DNA of 62,299 nt from the NCBI RefSeq assembly GCF_016613415.1, contig NZ_JACWCT010000187.1:1-62299 (forward strand). The letters are read 5' to 3'. Position numbers and translations under genes: made by a program. Within the stretch, counting starts at the first letter, position 1, and each line of letters starts with the position of its first letter. Positions 24,652 to 33,483 of this stretch are shown here, piece after piece. Below the pieces are notes generated by a model, which worked only from the letters and a program-made list of their open reading frames with translations, had not been told where the DNA came from and did not search any database. The DNA is from Methylobacterium ajmalii. GTDB lineage: Bacteria > Pseudomonadota > Alphaproteobacteria > Rhizobiales > Beijerinckiaceae.

Positions 24652-26168
24652 GCGCCAAGCCGCAACCCTCCGAGCCGCAACCCTCCCTGCCGGCGCCCCG
24701 CCGCGCCCCGCCGCCGCCGGCCCGCTTCAGCCCGCGCGGCCTGACCGACCGCGTGCGGCGGCTCGCCGACGACCGCTCCGACCAGGAATTCCTGCCGGCG
24801 CATCTCGAGATCCTCGACACCCCGCCCTCGCCCTACGCGGTGGTGTTCACCTGGGTGATGTGCCTGATGTTCGGGGCCGCGCTCGTCTGGAGCATCTTCG
24901 CCCAGATCGACATCCACGCGGTGGCGACCGCCCGGATCCAGCCCTCCGGCCGCTCGAAGGTCGTGCAGCCCTTCGACACCGGCAAGGTCCAGACCATCGC
25001 GGTCGAGAACGGCAGCCGGGTCCAGGCCGGCGACGTGCTGCTGACCCTCGAACCGACCGAGGCCGAGGCCGACCTGTCCTCGCGCCAGGGCGACCTCGCG
25101 GCGCTCGAGGCCCAGATCGCCCGGCGCCGCGCCACGATCGAGGCGGTGGAGAAGAACCAGCCCACCGCCAAGGTCGAGTTCCCGGCCGCGGTGCCCCCGG
25201 CGGTGCGGGCCCGCGAGGAGGGCGCGATGCTGGCCGAGATCGGCCAGTACGTCACCACCCGGGACGCATTCGAGGCGCAGCTCGCCGAGAAGGTCGCGAC
25301 GCAGGAGCGCTTCACCGCCAGCATCGCCGCCCGCCAGCGGCTCCAGGCGGTGCTGAAGGAGCGCGCCGACATGCGCGAGACCCTGGTGGCCAAGGCCGCC
25401 GGCACCCGCGCGGCGGTGATCGACGCGGTGCAGCAGGTCGAGCAGGTCGCGGCCGACCTCGCCTACGACCGCGGGCAATTGACCGAGGCCAAGGCCGGCG
25501 CCGTCTCGCTGCAGCGACGCATCACCCAGCTCACCAGCGAGACGGTGGCGCGCCAGTACCAGGCGCTGACGGAGGCGGCGCAGAAGCGCGACGCCCTGGT
25601 GCAGGACGTGGTGAAGGCGACGCTCAAGCGCGAGCGCACGGCGCTGAAGGCGCCGATCTCCGGCACGGTGCAGCAGCTCGCCGTGACGACGCTCGGCCAG
25701 GTGGTCACCGCCGGCCAGCCGCTGATGGTGGTGGTGCCGACCGACGGGCCGATCGAGGTCGAGGCCCAGGTCCAGAACAAGGATATCGGCTTCATCCTGC
25801 CCGACCAGGAGGCGGTGGTGAAGATCGACGCCTTCCCGTTCACCCGCTACGGCTCGATCGAGGGCAGGGTGGTGCGGGTGTCGCGCGACGCGGTCGACGA
25901 CCGCGAGGCGGGGGGCGGCAGCGACGCCCTGTCGGTGGCGCGCGGCCAGGGCCTCAATCCCGTGACGGGCATGCCCAAGACCCAGAACCTGATCTTCCCG
26001 GTGACGGTGGCGCTCTCTCGGACGGTCATCAAGGCCGACGGCAAGGAGGTGGCGCTCACTCCCGGCATGACCACGACGGTGGAGATCCGCACCGGGCGGC
26101 GCCGGGTGATCGACTACCTGCTCTCGCCGGTGCGCGAGACCACCGCGACGGCCGGGCACGAGCGCTGA
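24648..26168 (+). CDS. HlyD family type I secretion adaptor
   Basis: 506-aa periplasmic adaptor. It has a Pro-rich cytoplasmic tail (about 1-60), a single membrane helix (VVFTWVMCLMFGAALVWSIF, about 66-85), a lipoyl-like barrel (VQPFDTGKVQTIAVENGSRVQAGDVL), long helical hairpin (about 140-340) and a C-terminal beta barrel with TALKAPISGTVQQLAVTTLGQVV. GTG 24648 has AAGGAG (24634-24639) upstream and overlaps the exporter stop. It bridges the exporter to an outer-membrane TolC that is not encoded nearby. Confidence 0.93.
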   Translation: MSAKPQPSEPQPSLPAPRRAPPPPARFSPRGLTDRVRRLADDRSDQEFLPAHLEILDTPPSPYAVVFTWVMCLMFGAALVWSIFAQIDIHAVATARIQPSGRSKVVQPFDTGKVQTIAVENGSRVQAGDVLLTLEPTEAEADLSSRQGDLAALEAQIARRRATIEAVEKNQPTAKVEFPAAVPPAVRAREEGAMLAEIGQYVTTRDAFEAQLAEKVATQERFTASIAARQRLQAVLKERADMRETLVAKAAGTRAAVIDAVQQVEQVAADLAYDRGQLTEAKAGAVSLQRRITQLTSETVARQYQALTEAAQKRDALVQDVVKATLKRERTALKAPISGTVQQLAVTTLGQVVTAGQPLMVVVPTDGPIEVEAQVQNKDIGFILPDQEAVVKIDAFPFTRYGSIEGRVVRVSRDAVDDREAGGGSDALSVARGQGLNPVTGMPKTQNLIFPVTVALSRTVIKADGKEVALTPGMTTTVEIRTGRRRVIDYLLSPVRETTATAGHER

Positions 26169-26170
26169 GG

Positions 26171-26184
26171 GCGCCGGCCGGCGC
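26171..26184. terminator. Possible terminator palindrome after hlyD
   Basis: GCGCCGGCCGGCGC is a 14-bp perfect palindrome directly after the hlyD stop, followed by GCCGGGCCTTCCTTT. The short T-rich end makes a weak terminator possible. Confidence 0.35.
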
Positions 26185-26329
26185 GCCGGGCCTTCCTTTC
26201 GCCGGACAAACCCCGCAAGGGAGGGATGAAGACCGGGCTCTCGTCCGTCTCATTCCTTGGTAAGGCCGGGTGATCTTCGTCGTGCGCGGTGCGGGCGGCC
26301 GCCGGCCGCGATCCGCGAAAAGGCCGCCG

Positions 26330-27280
26330 ATGTCCCCCTCGCTCCACCTCGTCCGGCACGCCGTGCCGTTCACCGGCTACCCGTACCGGGGCGAGGCGAT
26401 GGCCTGCAACCTGTGCGGCGGCACCGGGACGCTCGTCGTGGCCGAGACCGACCGGCGGCTGAAGCGGCTGCGCTCCGTCGCCTGCACGGAATGCGGCCTG
26501 ATCCGCACCGACCCGATGCCGACGCAAGCCGAGCTCGGCGCCTACTACGCCTCGGCCTACCGCGCCGCCTACCAGTTCGCCCTCGGCAAGCGCCCGCCGC
26601 GCCACCATCTCAACCGCTCCCGGCGCGAGGCGGCGTTTCGTGCCGACCTGCTCGCGCCCGCCCTGCGGCCCGGCGCCCGGGTGCTCGATTTCGGCTCCGG
26701 CTCGGGCGAGTTCCTGGCCGCCGCGCGGGAGCGGGGCGCGACCGTGACGGGGGTCGAGCCCGGCCTGTCCTATGCCGCCTTCGCGCGCGAGGAGCACGGC
26801 GCCCGGGTGCTGGACCGCCTCGATGCCCTGGCGCCCGACGAGGTCTTCGACGTCGTCACCGTCCACCACGTGCTCGAGCACCTGCGCGACCCGGTCGACA
26901 TCCTGGAGCGCCTCGCCGCCCGGCTGGCGCCCGGCGGAGTCCTCTACGCCGCGGTTCCCAACATGGCGGCGACCGGCAAGCCGCCGCACGAGCGCTTCCA
27001 CTTCGCCCACGTCCACGGCTTCGTGCGCGAGACCCTCGACCGGGCCGCCGCCCGCGCCGGCCTGGCGCCGCATCCCGAGTACTGGCGCGAGGACACCACC
27101 GCGGTCTACCGGCGCGACCCCGCCGCCGCGCGGGCGCCGGCCCGGACCGACCTCGCCCGGGCCCTCGCGGCCGCCCTCGCGCCGGTGAGCCCCGGCGCCT
27201 ACATCGCGTCCGGCGCCTGGCTCCGCCCGATGATCCGCCGCAACGCCAAGGCGATCCGCGACACCTTCGCGTCCCGCTGA
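26330..27280 (+). CDS. SAM-dependent methyltransferase with N-terminal zinc ribbon
   Basis: About 316 aa. Near the start is a CxxC...CxxC ribbon (CNLCGGTG and CTECGL), then a class I methyltransferase fold with the SAM loop VLDFGSGSGEFLAAA, the acidic GVEPG, and the VHHVLEHLRDP motif typical of the Methyltransf_13/23 group. These proteins often modify sugars or lipid-linked oligosaccharides. ATG 26330 is chosen; ATG 26399, with a GGGGCGAGG box just upstream and only two residues before the ribbon, is a good alternative. It lies 161 bp after hlyD and 247 bp before the TonB receptor, on the same strand. Substrate is unknown. Confidence 0.82.
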   Translation: MSPSLHLVRHAVPFTGYPYRGEAMACNLCGGTGTLVVAETDRRLKRLRSVACTECGLIRTDPMPTQAELGAYYASAYRAAYQFALGKRPPRHHLNRSRREAAFRADLLAPALRPGARVLDFGSGSGEFLAAARERGATVTGVEPGLSYAAFAREEHGARVLDRLDALAPDEVFDVVTVHHVLEHLRDPVDILERLAARLAPGGVLYAAVPNMAATGKPPHERFHFAHVHGFVRETLDRAAARAGLAPHPEYWREDTTAVYRRDPAAARAPARTDLARALAAALAPVSPGAYIASGAWLRPMIRRNAKAIRDTFASR

Positions 27281-27527
27281 CGGGCGGCGCGACCGCGGAC
27301 AAGCCATCGCCGCCGACCCGGAGCGGGCACGCTCCGGGCAACCGGTCGTTGCGGATTTGCCACGGGCCCTAACAACTGCCGCGCGATCCGGAAATCCCGG
27401 TTCGCGAGCCGGCAACGCATGCTAAAAACCCTATTAGGAACAATAACTTAGTATCATTCTAAAGAACGGCGCCAGCCCGGGCGGGTCTCTCCCCGGGGCA
27501 GGGAGGCCGTTGCCCGAAGGTCTCGAC
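27281..27527. promoter_or_regulatory. Upstream region of the TonB receptor
   Basis: Contains an AT-rich patch (about 27420-27465) in otherwise very GC-rich DNA, with the Irr-like box described separately. No coding sequence is supported. Confidence 0.5.
27447..27463. promoter_or_regulatory. Irr-type iron control element (ICE-like box)
   Basis: CTTAGTA-TCA-TTCTAAA matches the rhizobial Irr consensus TTTAGAA-N3-TTCTAAA at 12 of 14 arm positions, the right arm being perfect. It lies 65 bp upstream of a siderophore receptor start, where iron control is expected. Confidence 0.65.
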
Positions 27528-29777
27528 ATGCGTGCCCAGCCCAGCGCTCCCGTCCCGCCCCGTCGCCGCGTCGTCGCGATGCTCGCCGCCGGCGTCTCCC
27601 TCCTCGGGCTGACGGCCGGCTCGGCGGCAGCCCAGGAGGCGACGCCGCCCCGGCAGGGCGCGGCGGCGGGCGGCGCGATCCAGCTCGAGGCGATCGACGT
27701 CGCGGGCAACGGCACCCGGCCCGCGGCCGCAATCGTCGCGGCCCGGCCCCAGGAGGATCCGCGCGGCCCGATCGACGGCTACGTCGCCAAGCGCACCCTG
27801 ACCTCGACCAAGACCGACACTCCGCTGATCGAGACCCCGCAATCGGTCACCGTGATCGGGCGCGAGCAGATCGACGCCCTCAAGCCGCAGCAGGTCGGCG
27901 ACGCGGTCGCCTACTCGGCCGGCGTCTTCGGCAACGTGTTCGGGCCCGATCCGCGGGTCGACTTCTTTCTGATCCGCGGCTTCACGGCGAACGACACCGG
28001 CCTGTACCGGGACGGCCTGCAGCTCTTCAACTACGGCTTTGCCGCCTACAAGGTCGACACGTTCGGGCTGGAGCGCATCGACGTGCTGCGCGGCCCCGCC
28101 GCGGTGCTGTTCGGCCAGGGCGGCCCCGGCGGCCTGATCAACCTGATCAGCAAGAAGCCGCCCGTCGACCCCCTGCGTTACATCGAGGTCGGCGGCGGCT
28201 CCTTCGGCCAGAAGTACCTCGCCTTCGACCTCGGCGGGCCGGCCGACAAGGACGGTCATTGGTTCTACCGCCTGACCGGCATCGGCCGGCAGGGCGGTAC
28301 CCAGGTCGACGGCCTCGACGAGAATCGCGGCTACATCGCCCCGACCGTCACCTACAAGCCGGACGGCGCCACCACCTTCACCCTGCTGTCGAGCCTCCAG
28401 TACGACGATACCGGCCGCCTCAATGCGTTCCTGCCGTATTACGGCACGGTGCGGCCGACGGTGCTCGGCCTGCGCGTCCGGCAGAGCGACAACGTCTCGG
28501 ATCCGTCCAACAATACCTACCGCCGCATGCAGGCCAACATCGGCTACGAGTTCGAGCACGTCTTCGACGACACCTGGACCTTCCGGCAGAACCTGCGCTA
28601 CGCCTTCAGCGACTCGCTCGACGACGCGTTCCTGGGCGGCCTCGGCTATGCCGACGCCAACCAGACCCAGATCGCCCGCTACCGCTTCCGCGCCGCCTCG
28701 CGGGCGCGCCTGTTCAACGTCGACAACCAGGCGGTGGCCCGGTTCGACGACGGGCTGTTCAGGCACACGGTCCTGATGGGCCTCGACTACAAGAATTTCC
28801 AGCTCAACGACAACCAGGCCACCGGCGGCTTCGCCGGGGTGCCGGTCCCGAACTTCAACATCATCACGCCGAATTACGGTGCCCCGAGCGTCCCGGTCGC
28901 GCCCTATCTCGTCAACTACGACGTGTTCCAGCAGCTCGGCCTGTACTACCAGGACCAGATCAAGCTCACGCCCGAGCTGACCCTGGTCGTGTCCGGCCGC
29001 GGCGACTTCACCTCGAACGAGGTCAACAACCGGCTCGCCAGCACCCAGACGCGGCAATCGGCCAACGCGTTCACGCAGCGCTACGGCCTGATCTACAACT
29101 TCGACTTCGGCCTGGCGCCCTACGTCAGCTACGCGACCTTCTTCAACCCGCAGGTCGGCACCAACTTCTTCAGCCAGCCGTTCAAGCCGACCACCGGCGA
29201 CCAGTTCGAGGCCGGCATCAAGTACGAGATCCCGGGAGCGAACGCCTTCCTGACGGTCGCGGCCTTCGACCTCGCGCTGGCCAACTCCCTGACCTCCGAT
29301 CCGACCAACCCGCTCAACCAGCTCCAGCTCGGCGAGACCCGCTCGCGCGGCTTCGAGGCGCAGCTGGTGGCCAACATCACCACGGACTTCAACGTCGTCG
29401 CGTCGTTCACGAGCTACAACCTCGAGATCACCAAGGGCGACGTCGGCGCCATCGGCCGGACCCCGACCAACACGCCCGAGACCCTGGCCTCGATCTTCGC
29501 CGACTACACCATCCCGACCGGCGACTGGGCCGGCTTCGGCTTCGGCGCGGGCGTGCGCTACGTCGGCCGCTCCTTCGCCGACGTGAACAACACCCTGACG
29601 GTGCCGGAGCGGGCCCTGTTCGACGCGGTGGTGCATTACAGCCGCGACAACTGGCGCTTCGCCATCAACGCCGCGAACCTCGCCGACAAGCGCTTCGTCT
29701 CGTCGTGCCAGTCGGTCAACGCCTGCTTCTACGGCGAGCAGCGCCGCATCACCGCGAGCCTGAGCTACAAGTGGTGA
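27528..29777 (+). CDS. TonB-dependent siderophore receptor (FhuA/FpvA type)
   Basis: 749-aa outer-membrane receptor that imports ferric siderophores using TonB energy. The signal peptide ends near AGSAAAQEA. A plug domain (about 80-230) shows ETPQSVTVIGREQIDALKP and the family motifs RGF, VDTFGLERIDVLRGPAAVLFGQ and PGGLINLISKKP; the 22-strand barrel follows, with the terminal aromatic SYKW. No N-terminal signalling domain (as in FpvA) is present. ATG 27528 follows GAAGG; a TTG at 27510 is the other option. No siderophore biosynthesis or ExbB genes are in the window, so it may import xenosiderophores. Confidence 0.95.
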   Translation: MRAQPSAPVPPRRRVVAMLAAGVSLLGLTAGSAAAQEATPPRQGAAAGGAIQLEAIDVAGNGTRPAAAIVAARPQEDPRGPIDGYVAKRTLTSTKTDTPLIETPQSVTVIGREQIDALKPQQVGDAVAYSAGVFGNVFGPDPRVDFFLIRGFTANDTGLYRDGLQLFNYGFAAYKVDTFGLERIDVLRGPAAVLFGQGGPGGLINLISKKPPVDPLRYIEVGGGSFGQKYLAFDLGGPADKDGHWFYRLTGIGRQGGTQVDGLDENRGYIAPTVTYKPDGATTFTLLSSLQYDDTGRLNAFLPYYGTVRPTVLGLRVRQSDNVSDPSNNTYRRMQANIGYEFEHVFDDTWTFRQNLRYAFSDSLDDAFLGGLGYADANQTQIARYRFRAASRARLFNVDNQAVARFDDGLFRHTVLMGLDYKNFQLNDNQATGGFAGVPVPNFNIITPNYGAPSVPVAPYLVNYDVFQQLGLYYQDQIKLTPELTLVVSGRGDFTSNEVNNRLASTQTRQSANAFTQRYGLIYNFDFGLAPYVSYATFFNPQVGTNFFSQPFKPTTGDQFEAGIKYEIPGANAFLTVAAFDLALANSLTSDPTNPLNQLQLGETRSRGFEAQLVANITTDFNVVASFTSYNLEITKGDVGAIGRTPTNTPETLASIFADYTIPTGDWAGFGFGAGVRYVGRSFADVNNTLTVPERALFDAVVHYSRDNWRFAINAANLADKRFVSSCQSVNACFYGEQRRITASLSYKW

Positions 29778-29780
29778 GGC

Positions 29781-29810
29781 GACGGGCGGGGAGGCGGCTC
29801 CCCGCCCGTC
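29781..29810. terminator. Bidirectional terminator between convergent genes
   Basis: Perfect 12-bp stem GACGGGCGGGGA (29781-29792) and TCCCCGCCCGTC (29799-29810) with loop GGCGGC. It follows the TonB receptor stop by 3 bp and reaches into the stop codon of the converging glycosyltransferase (29809-29811). No strong T-tract, as is common at this GC. Confidence 0.7.
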
Positions 29811-32800
29811 ACGCCGGATCCGGCATCATCCCGGCGACGTGGCCGGGAAAGCCCGGCAGGGCCACCGTCCCGCGCTCGTAGACCTGGAACACCCGCAGCA
29901 TCCCGTCGCGGATCGCCTCGCGGGGCAACAGGATCTCGAACCCCGCATTCAGGGCGTCGGCCTCCTTCAGGTGCGCCGCCACGTCCTGCCGGGCGAAGCA
30001 CTCGGCGACCATGTACCGGCGCTGCCCCCGCGCGCCCCAGCGGGCGATCCAGGCGAGCGGCCGCCCGCGTCCCGGCACGAAGCACCAGCCCGAGACCGCG
30101 ACGGTCGGGCCGAGCAGGTCCGACGTCTCGCCGGTCACCACGGCATCGAGGTTCGGCCGGGTGCGCAGCTTCGGGATCCAGGCCCGGCGCAGGGCCGGCG
30201 GCGCCGTGGCGGTGACGAGGCAGGCGCGGGTGGAGGGCGCGACGAAGAGCGTGGCGCCGGTCTCGAACAGCTCGGCCCCGGGCCGCTCCGCCCCACGATC
30301 GTCCTCGATCGCGACCGAGAGCCGGTAGGGACCGGGCGCGAGGTCGCGGGCCTGCGCCTCGGCGCCGGCCCGCATCGTCCCGTCCTGCTCGCGCCCGACC
30401 GCCCGGGTCCAGGCGGCCCCCTGCGGGCCTTCGAGCACCAGGACGGGCTGTCCCGTCCCGGCGCCCGCCGGCAACGCAACCTCGATGCGGGTGAGGCCGC
30501 CCTGGCGCGCCACCGGCACGCCCTCGACGAGCGGGAGCCCGTGACCCGTCACCGCCGCCCGCACCGCGCTCCGGCGCAGGGCGAAGTCCGGCAGGCCCGG
30601 CCGCCACGGCGTGACGGGCCCCGGCGGGGCGAATCCCGCAGCGGTGAAGCGCGCGACTCCCTCGGCGACCGCGAGGTGGTCGGAAAAGACCTGGACGAGG
30701 TCGACGGTGTGGAGGCCCGCCACCAGGCCGGCGGTACGGATCCGGGCCGCGAATCCGGCCTGCTCGGCCCGGCCGGTACCGAACCGGCCGGCGAGCTCCG
30801 GACGGCGCTCGGGCAGCGCGGCGACGAAGCGCGTGGCCGCGCCGGAGCGCAGCCGCAGCCAGGTCTGGATCGGCCGTGCCGCGTCGGGCCGCCAGAGCCA
30901 GCCGCGCAGGGACAGGCTGTCGCCTGCCGCGCAGGCACCGATCCGGCCGGGCAGCCGCTGGCCGTCGGCGACGAGGTCGGCGATCTCCCAAAACAGGGTC
31001 GGATCGTCCGGCACCAGCGGCCGCTCGGGCAGCAGCGCAACGGCGGGCGGCAGGGCGTCGACGATCGCGCTCGTCTCGTCGGTCCCGTCCCAGACGATCG
31101 TCGGGTCGGTCCAGTCCGGGTTGTTGAGACGCAAGCCGAGATCGAGGGCCGAGAGGGTGAAGGGCGCGGCCGGCGCGTCGGGGACCGCATGCGGCACCGG
31201 CCGGGCCGCGATCAGCTCGCGGTAGAGCGCCCCCAGGGCGGCGGCGTGCCCGGCGACCGTCGGGAAGGTCTTCTGGCGGATCGCGGCGCGCAAGGCGGCG
31301 ACGAGGTCCGGGTCGTGGGCGAGCCGCCGCAGGGCCTGGCGCACCGCGCCCGCATCGCCCGGCTGCACCTTGAGCCCGTCGACGCCCTGCGTGACCCGTT
31401 CGCCCGGCGCGCCGAGATCGGTCACGATCGGGATCAGTCCCGCCCGCCACGCCTCGGTGAGCGAGATCATGTAGGTCTCGGGCCAGAGCGAGAGGTGGAG
31501 GGACACGTCGCAGCCGGCGAGAAGCCCCGGCACCTCGTCGCGGGTGTAGCCGCCGCGCAGGTGCAGCCGCTCCCCGGCCATCGCCTCGAAGGCCGCGACG
31601 AGGTAGCTCTCGACGTAGCCGAGCACCTCGAACACGATCGCCTCGCCCTCGGTGATGCGCACGAGCTCGAGCAGCGTGCGGGCGCCCTTGTGGTCGACGA
31701 CGTTGCCGAGGACCGCGACCCGCAGGGCGGGCCGGGCGTCGGGCCCGCGCGCCGGGAGCGGCGCGCCAGGGCCCGAGCCGGCCGGCCCGGCATCGATCAT
31801 CTCGATCACCGCGACCCGGGCCGGTGCCTCGGGGTAGAACGCCCGGACATAGGCGGCGGTGGCGGGCGTGCTGGCGACGAGGGCGTCGACGCTCCCGAGC
31901 ATCCGCGCCACGAACCCGTCCCGGCGCGCCTTCGAGCCGGGTGGCAGTCCCTCGGTGCTCGACAGGCATCCGTCGCATGCCCTCTCGCCGCGGTGCACGA
32001 CGTCGCAGAAGACGCCGTGCTGGTTCATGAGGGTGAAGCGGCTGCAGACCAGGAAGAAGTCGTGCAGCTGCGCGACCACCGGCACGCCGTGGGCCCGGGC
32101 GATCGTCGGCAGGCTCAGCGGCAGGCCGAGGAGGTGGTGGACGTGGACGAGGTCGATGCGCCGCTCGACCAGGATGCGCTCGACCAGCGCCTCGATTTCC
32201 GGGCTGGCGAGCAGCCGCTCCGCCGACGGGATCGGCAGCGCCTCCGAGGTCTCGCCCTCGTCGAGGCGCAGGACCCAGGCGTCCTCCTCGAAGGAGGGGT
32301 AGAGGAACAGGACCTCGAACCCGTCGAGGCCGGCATCGAGCGCGTCCGCGAGCTGTTCCTGGTAGAACTCGACCCCGCCGCCCTGGCGCCGCCCGGCCCG
32401 GTTGTGGGTGACGAAGAGGAGGCGGGGCTTCCCCGCGCCGGGAAGGGGGCTCGTGTCCTTCGCCGACGGCGGGGCCGTCGCGGTCTCGCGTTCCCGCACC
32501 GCCCGCAGGATGACGTCGACCCGGTGGTCGTAGAGGTGCCCGGTCAGGGTGCGGGCACGGGCGCGCTCCGCCATGGCGATCCGGCCCTCCGGATCGGCCA
32601 GCAGGGCGGCGAGCGCCTCCACGGCGTCCTCCTCGGCGCAGGCCCGGATCTCGCGGTCCGGCGCGTAATAGGCGAAGGTCTCGGGGTCGGCGCCGACGAC
32701 GAGCTGCGCGCCGCCGGCCAGCGCTACCTCGAACAGCCGCGGCGGCGGCGTCGTGCCCGAGGCCGCCTCGCCGGCGCCGGCGGTGAAGACCCGCGGCAGG

Positions 32801-33483
32801 GTCAGCACCACCCGGCTGGCATGGGCGAGCCGGGCGAAATCCGCGTTGCCGCAGCGCCAGTCGACGACGAGGTCGTCGCGCACCAGCACCGGCGGGGCCA
32901 GGTAGGCGTTCGCCGGCAGCGCGATCTTCGCCTTGAGGTCGCGCGGCAGGCCGGCGAGGATCCGGTTGAGCGTCGCCACCCGGTTCGGCCAGGCCGTGCC
33001 GACGAACAGGAGATCGTAGCGGTAGGCCGCGTCGTCCCGCAGGACGGGCAGGTCCTGGAACAGGGTCGTGGCCGCCAGGGGCAGGTGGCGGGCGCCTGCC
33101 CCGTAGCGGGGCAGCGAGCCGCGGTCGTTGGTGAAGACGAGGTCGAAGCAGCCGGCGAGCCGGGCGTTGGCGGCGGCGAGATAGGGGTCCTCGGTCGTCC
33201 ACAGCGCGCTGGTGCCGGCGAGCGCGCAGAGGCGGCGCAGCAGGGCGTGATGGCGGCTCGCCCCGCCGAGGGCGAGGACGAGGTCGAACCGCGCGTCCTG
33301 CGCCAGCGCCACCGCGTCGGCGTGGGTCGCCCGCACCACCCGGGCGACGGCGGGGTGGCGCGCCAGGGCGTCGGCGACCGCGAGCGCGATGTAGGCGTTG
33401 CTGGTGCGCGGCTCGGTGTCGAGGAGCAGCACCGAGAGGGGCGCGCGGGCGGACCGGGAGGGGGGCATGGGAGTGTCCGTCAC
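29809..33483 (-). CDS. Large two-domain glycosyltransferase (CgeB-like + GT4)
   Basis: 1224-aa cytoplasmic or peripheral protein. Residues about 15-340 resemble the CgeB/spore-maturation glycosyltransferase group (RYDLLFVGTAWPNRV, PPPRLFEVALAGGAQLVV, then ERARARTLTGHLYDHRVDVIL). Residues about 360-760 form a GT4-type fold (FLVCSRFTLMN, AVLGNVVDHKG, SLTEAWRAGLIPIVTD). A Cys set CDVVHRGERACDGC (about 510-525) may bind zinc, as in some GT4 members. Residues about 770-1224 are not recognised; they contain beta-rich repeats such as SLRGWLWRPDAARP and SGWCFVPG. GTG 33483 overlaps the preceding glycosyltransferase stop (GTGA), so the pair is coupled; ATG 33468 lacks a ribosome site. It probably makes a surface polysaccharide or O-glycan. 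Confidence 0.85.
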   Translation of the reverse strand: MTDTPMPPSRSARAPLSVLLLDTEPRTSNAYIALAVADALARHPAVARVVRATHADAVALAQDARFDLVLALGGASRHHALLRRLCALAGTSALWTTEDPYLAAANARLAGCFDLVFTNDRGSLPRYGAGARHLPLAATTLFQDLPVLRDDAAYRYDLLFVGTAWPNRVATLNRILAGLPRDLKAKIALPANAYLAPPVLVRDDLVVDWRCGNADFARLAHASRVVLTLPRVFTAGAGEAASGTTPPPRLFEVALAGGAQLVVGADPETFAYYAPDREIRACAEEDAVEALAALLADPEGRIAMAERARARTLTGHLYDHRVDVILRAVRERETATAPPSAKDTSPLPGAGKPRLLFVTHNRAGRRQGGGVEFYQEQLADALDAGLDGFEVLFLYPSFEEDAWVLRLDEGETSEALPIPSAERLLASPEIEALVERILVERRIDLVHVHHLLGLPLSLPTIARAHGVPVVAQLHDFFLVCSRFTLMNQHGVFCDVVHRGERACDGCLSSTEGLPPGSKARRDGFVARMLGSVDALVASTPATAAYVRAFYPEAPARVAVIEMIDAGPAGSGPGAPLPARGPDARPALRVAVLGNVVDHKGARTLLELVRITEGEAIVFEVLGYVESYLVAAFEAMAGERLHLRGGYTRDEVPGLLAGCDVSLHLSLWPETYMISLTEAWRAGLIPIVTDLGAPGERVTQGVDGLKVQPGDAGAVRQALRRLAHDPDLVAALRAAIRQKTFPTVAGHAAALGALYRELIAARPVPHAVPDAPAAPFTLSALDLGLRLNNPDWTDPTIVWDGTDETSAIVDALPPAVALLPERPLVPDDPTLFWEIADLVADGQRLPGRIGACAAGDSLSLRGWLWRPDAARPIQTWLRLRSGAATRFVAALPERRPELAGRFGTGRAEQAGFAARIRTAGLVAGLHTVDLVQVFSDHLAVAEGVARFTAAGFAPPGPVTPWRPGLPDFALRRSAVRAAVTGHGLPLVEGVPVARQGGLTRIEVALPAGAGTGQPVLVLEGPQGAAWTRAVGREQDGTMRAGAEAQARDLAPGPYRLSVAIEDDRGAERPGAELFETGATLFVAPSTRACLVTATAPPALRRAWIPKLRTRPNLDAVVTGETSDLLGPTVAVSGWCFVPGRGRPLAWIARWGARGQRRYMVAECFARQDVAAHLKEADALNAGFEILLPREAIRDGMLRVFQVYERGTVALPGFPGHVAGMMPDPA

